A program made the translations under genes and the position numbers. Shown piece after piece: positions 13,281 to 16,126 of a DNA stretch of 16,126 bases; position 1 is the stretch's first letter; each line of letters begins with the position of its first letter. Source of the stretch: an archaeon (GTDB lineage Archaea; Thermoproteota; Nitrososphaeria; Nitrososphaerales; CADDZS01); assembly GCA_021792315.1 (NCBI GenBank), contig JAJYUX010000033.1, positions 1-16,126 of the forward strand. Direction: 5' to 3'. Under the pieces are notes generated by a model. The model was not told the DNA's origin. It searched no databases and saw only the letters and a list, made by a program, of their open reading frames with translations.

Positions 13281-13532
13281 TTGGTTTGGAGGCTCCCTGC
13301 AGTCTACGATGATTGGTACATTACAGTTGAAGATCCATTAGAAGCTAATGGAATTCCTGTGACTAAACAATTTGGCCCGTTTCCAACTCTTACGGCATCT
13401 GGCGCTCACTACTCAAGGTTTCGGAAGATACTGAGCATGAAAAGTGTGGTCAGCTTAAGAATACAGTCATCTCGGGGACACGCAACCCTCTTTACGTACA
13501 TTCATATGAGATTCGAATCTGCCAGCTTGTAA
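13281..13532 (+). CDS. Small hypothetical protein, possibly real
   Basis: An 83-residue frame opening with TTG just after an in-frame stop. The first half reads like a genuine soluble protein (VYDDWYITVEDPLEANGIPVTKQFGPF followed by an alpha-helical AHYSRFRKILSM), reminiscent of small domains with W-Y-I-T-V-E and K-x-x-G-P-F motifs, but I cannot name a family. The second half is basic and less convincing. No TATA box or ribosome binding site is evident at the expected distance. It lies alone in the 542-bp stretch 13093-13634; the remainder of that stretch shows only short dyads such as GCTGATCAGC at 13135-13144 and nothing I can identify. It may also be a decayed gene. Confidence 0.4.
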   Translation: MVWRLPAVYDDWYITVEDPLEANGIPVTKQFGPFPTLTASGAHYSRFRKILSMKSVVSLRIQSSRGHATLFTYIHMRFESASL

Positions 13533-13634
13533 ACCGAAGTCATGTAGCCGGCCGCTTTCTGCAGCAAGAAGAAAATGGCCAGCTCCGCTCGGATGAAGAG
13601 CTAACTTCCAAGTGAAGTCGAATTTCCCTACAGA

Positions 13635-15002
13635 TTATTTGGGAACGCTGTCGGCAACCTTACCAACAATTTGTTGCTCTTCTTTGGCGATGGTGCCCTT
13701 CGATTCTGGCGCGAGTATTGAGAATATCAATGTCACAATTCCCAGCACAATGGCAGCTGCGATTACCACGGTTGGAAACTTGACACCCATAGCAACTGTT
13801 GCGGTCACAAGTATTGCGAAGATCCCCACAACAGTCTGACCCAAACTGTTGGATATTGACATTCCGGTTCCCCTCACCTGAGTAGGAAACCTTTCCGCCA
13901 TGAATACTATGAAAGAACCACCGCCTACTCCTTGTAGGACTCCTATCAAAGCTGCCCAACCCAGTGCACTGAACAAGTTAGATCCAACTTGACCGAGGCT
14001 GAAGAAAGCGTAAGCATACACAAAGACAAGGAAGCTTCCTAAGATCATCGTGTTCCTTCGTCCGAGCTTCTGGCTTATCGTTCCCCCGACCAAAGTCATG
14101 CACATTGAGCCCGCTTGAACTGCGAGCACGATCTCCCCGATGTCTCCATGTGGAATTTTTGTTGTCGTGAAGACATATGTCGGAATCAGCGGACCATATC
14201 CAGCTATGAATACTCCCCAAAGTGAGGCGGCTGCAAAAGCCTGAAAGAAATTCTTTCTTAAATTGTTCGCCTTTGCAAATAGATAGCGAATTGGATGAGT
14301 TACGGCCAAGCCCTTCTCCTTTACTTCAACAAACAAGGCCGACTCTTTCACTTTGAAGTGTATCATGATTGGAAGTATCACTCCAATGATGCCAACACCA
14401 AAGTAGAATCTCCACCATGTTGCGGCAATCGCAGGCGCTCCAACTGCGAGCGCAAGAAATGTGAAGAATACTGACCCGATTATGGCCGAAGCATGGGCCG
14501 CTGAACCAACTATGCCGCCGAGTAATCCTCGGTACTTTTCCCTGACATGTTCAAATCCCATGGAGTGTGTACTGGCGGTTAGCGCACCAGTGATTAGACC
14601 CTGCCCAATTGAATCCAACTCCAATAGCAGCGGAGCAACTATCCCTACTTGCTTGTATGTTGGGAATGCTCCTATTGCAGCAAACAACAGTGAGATGCCG
14701 AGAGTCGAGTAGACCAGAATTCTCTTTCTCCCAATCCTGTCTGCCTTTACTCCCCACAGTGCAGCACCGATCGGTTTGACTATAAGCTGGGAGCCATAAG
14801 CAGCATAGACTACAAGGATGGAAACAAAGAAGTTTCCTGATGGGTAAAACTGCGGTGCGATAAAAGGCGTGATGAAGATGAAGGCTGCCGACCCATACTG
14901 ATCTAGGAGGAAAGACCAGAATGCTGCAGCTACTATGGTCTTAGATCCCGACTTGTCTATCGTAGATTCACTAACGATTTTATCGCTATTGCCATTAGGC
15001 AT
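13635..15002 (-). CDS. MFS transporter, metabolite:H+ symporter type
   Basis: Twelve-helix major facilitator of 455 residues, closest in its motifs to the metabolite:H+ symporter and sugar-porter branch (proline/betaine, citrate, shikimate, alpha-ketoglutarate carriers). The helix 2-3 motif A is GVKADRIGRKR at 84-94, its second-half counterpart is GGTISQKLGRRNTM at 306-319, and ERFPTQVRGTGMS at 370-382 is the motif after helix 10. The central loop (215-250) is basic. The substrate cannot be read from sequence; a small organic acid, amino acid or osmolyte is likely. The ATG at 15002 coincides with the transcription start predicted from the TATA box at 15023-15034, so the message is probably leaderless and the gene monocistronic. 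Confidence 0.9.
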   Translation of the reverse strand: MPNGNSDKIVSESTIDKSGSKTIVAAAFWSFLLDQYGSAAFIFITPFIAPQFYPSGNFFVSILVVYAAYGSQLIVKPIGAALWGVKADRIGRKRILVYSTLGISLLFAAIGAFPTYKQVGIVAPLLLELDSIGQGLITGALTASTHSMGFEHVREKYRGLLGGIVGSAAHASAIIGSVFFTFLALAVGAPAIAATWWRFYFGVGIIGVILPIMIHFKVKESALFVEVKEKGLAVTHPIRYLFAKANNLRKNFFQAFAAASLWGVFIAGYGPLIPTYVFTTTKIPHGDIGEIVLAVQAGSMCMTLVGGTISQKLGRRNTMILGSFLVFVYAYAFFSLGQVGSNLFSALGWAALIGVLQGVGGGSFIVFMAERFPTQVRGTGMSISNSLGQTVVGIFAILVTATVAMGVKFPTVVIAAAIVLGIVTLIFSILAPESKGTIAKEEQQIVGKVADSVPK

Positions 15003-15022
15003 GGGCGGTGGGTTTAAGCTGT

Positions 15023-15034
15023 GCTATTTAAAAG
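15023..15034 (-). promoter_or_regulatory. TATA box for the MFS transporter
   Basis: Minus-strand CTTTTAAATAGC, centred near 15029, is 27 nt from the A of the ATG at 15002, the textbook spacing for a leaderless archaeal transcript. Confidence 0.65.
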
Positions 15035-15082
15035 AATTATAGTACAAACATAGAAATTAGCTCATTTTCAAAAATCTTGTTC

Positions 15083-15346
15083 TCAGTCTTGGAGATTGTA
15101 CACTGCCGAATGTTCTATAGAACAGTTGCTAATTGATTGTAGTGTATCTTTGAGTTCTGTTTTTTCATTGAGCTCGTCTGCCTTTGCGCTACTTTTGTTG
15201 CATCCAGAAGAGGCGGTCTTTTCGCTACCTCTACACATTACCTTCTTCAGAGCATCTGCGGTGTAGTATCCATCGGCCTGAAATCTTCCACTCGCAAACA
15301 TGACTCGATAACAACGATTAGGGCGCTTTAAGCGCAGCAGAAACAT
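15083..15346 (-). CDS. Doubtful small ORF between glutamine synthetase and the MFS transporter
   Basis: An 87-residue frame with ATG at 15346 in the 384-bp interval 15003-15386. It contains YRVMFASGRFQADGYYTADALKKV and a hydrophilic Lys/Glu/Ser-rich second half with four cysteines, but no recognisable domain. In favour of it, a TATA-like GATAAATCC (15365-15373) lies 24 nt above the ATG. Against it, the composition is ordinary and an inverted repeat GCGCTT-T-AAGCGC (15323-15335) sits in its first codons, which is more like a hairpin or operator. It could be an untranslated RNA, or nothing. Confidence 0.25.
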   Translation of the reverse strand: MFLLRLKRPNRCYRVMFASGRFQADGYYTADALKKVMCRGSEKTASSGCNKSSAKADELNEKTELKDTLQSISNCSIEHSAVYNLQD

Positions 15347-15386
15347 TCAAAATACGAGTGGTTGGATTTATCACCGCAAGGCTACC

Positions 15387-16126
15387 TTAGATATCGAAGT
15401 AGAGGTAATACTCGTAGGGATGAGGTCTGCGAGTTACCTCTGCGTATTCGATACGCCCATTCTCTATGATTGACTCTATCATATCTTGCGGGAATACTGG
15501 AGAGAGGAAATCGTGATCTGATTCAAACGCATCTAGCGCTTCATTCAGCGATTTGGGAAGTTCCCTTATGCCAAGGGCCTTCCGCCTGTCAGGAGTGAGT
15601 TTGTAGATGTTTTCATCAACCGGATTCCCTATGTCTGATTTCTTCTTAATTCCGTCAAGCCCAGCAGCCAACATTGCAGACATTACGAGATATGGATTAG
15701 CAGAAGGATCAGGAGTCCTGTACTCAAGTCGTTTACGTGACGCATATTTCGCACCCTTCATGTTTACTGGGATCCTGATGTTCGCTGATCTGTTTTGTCT
15801 GCTCCAAGCAATATATACGGGCGCTTCGAAACCAGGGACAAGTCTCCTGTAGGAGTTGGTTGATGGGTTGGTTATTGCTGCCAACGCCCGCGCATGATCG
15901 ACTAGCCCGCCTCCGAAATAGCGACCTAATTGCGAAAGCTCAGCATACTGATCATTCTCATCAAACATCATATTTTTCCCGTTCTGCCACAACGAGACAT
16001 GAACGTGCATGCCTGATGCGTTATCCAAGAATATCGGTTTGGGCATCATGGTGGCGACCATTCCGTATTTCGCGGCTATGTTTTTGATCACATATTTGTA
16101 CGTCATGGCGGAATCTCCCATGTATG
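15387..16126 (-). CDS. glnA: Glutamine synthetase type I, C-terminal part
   Basis: ATP-dependent ligation of ammonia to glutamate, the main ammonia-assimilation step; the enzyme is a cytoplasmic dodecamer. The gene runs off the right edge, leaving about 245 of some 470-490 residues. Visible signatures (counted from the methionine codon at 16121) include [10 protein letters not shown] (metal-binding histidines), [23 protein letters not shown] (ATP/glutamate-site loop and substrate arginine), NRSANIRIP, and [14 protein letters not shown] with the metal ligand glutamate. The segment ENIYKLTP aligns with the region that holds the adenylylated tyrosine in bacterial enzymes and keeps the tyrosine, though adenylylation is not known in archaea. 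It ends with TAA, 41 bp before the next doubtful frame. The promoter is outside the window. Confidence 0.95.
   Translation of the reverse strand, partial: YMGDSAMTYKYVIKNIAAKYGMVATMMPKPIFLDNASGMHVHVSLWQNGKNMMFDENDQYAELSQLGRYFGGGLVDHARALAAITNPSTNSYRRLVPGFEAPVYIAWSRQNRSANIRIPVNMKGAKYASRKRLEYRTPDPSANPYLVMSAMLAAGLDGIKKKSDIGNPVDENIYKLTPDRRKALGIRELPKSLNEALDAFESDHDFLSPVFPQDMIESIIENGRIEYAEVTRRPHPYEYYLYFDI

Noticed and set aside
1..16126. Search for a mobile element, defence system or CRISPR array
   Set aside because: No transposase, integrase, restriction, toxin-antitoxin or repeat-spacer pattern was seen; the genes are mainly housekeeping ones with consistent codon style.

Overview
The window reads as a chromosomal segment of an archaeon, most likely a member of the Thaumarchaeota (Nitrososphaeria). 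The reasons are: complex I genes in the order nuoM-nuoL-nuoN; archaeal information-processing genes (Alba, Rpo6/RpoK, S25e, an ATP-dependent DNA ligase, TrmI); tRNAs split by bulge-helix-bulge introns; many GTG/TTG starts; and AT-rich TATA-like boxes about 30 nt upstream of start codons, which imply leaderless or nearly leaderless mRNAs. The assignment is inference from gene content and order; no marker gene such as 16S rRNA or amoA is present, so ammonia oxidation cannot be judged.

Layout. Positions 1-4717 (+) hold the 3' end of a complex I operon encoding the three antiporter-like, proton-pumping membrane subunits (NuoM partial, NuoL, NuoN). A polyprenyl (probably geranylgeranyl) diphosphate synthase for archaeal lipids converges on it with only 6 bp between stop codons. 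Positions 5699-6130 hold two divergent, intron-bearing tRNA genes: tRNA-Glu(UUC) on the minus strand with a 50-nt intron in the T-loop, and a CAU-anticodon tRNA on the plus strand that I read as carrying two tiny introns (14 nt in the D-arm, 16 nt in the anticodon loop).

Positions 6153-8746 (-) carry a run of separately promoted genes: a six-helix membrane protein of unknown function, the tRNA m1A methyltransferase TrmI, the chromatin protein Alba, a 53-residue protein with eight potential zinc ligands, and RNA polymerase subunit Rpo6. Positions 8845-11471 carry a cyclophilin-like (DUF369-type) protein, ribosomal protein S25e (-) and the replicative/repair DNA ligase (+), whose best-supported start codon is a non-standard CTG.

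Positions 11678-13092 (+) look like a metal-handling pair: a tandem YHS-domain protein followed 32 bp later by a ferritin-like/VIT1 fusion resembling the iron exporter MbfA. After a sparse 540-bp stretch with one doubtful small ORF come an MFS transporter of the metabolite:H+ symporter type (-), a doubtful 87-residue ORF, and the 3' end of a type I glutamine synthetase (-) that runs off the right edge.

The observations most worth following up are the unusual intron placements in the two tRNAs, the previously uncalled eight-ligand mini-protein beside Alba and Rpo6, the CTG start of the ligase, the YHS + ferritin-VIT pair, and the loss of the transmembrane-helix-8 lysine in NuoM. I found no CRISPR array, transposase, integrase, rRNA or plasmid/virus signature.
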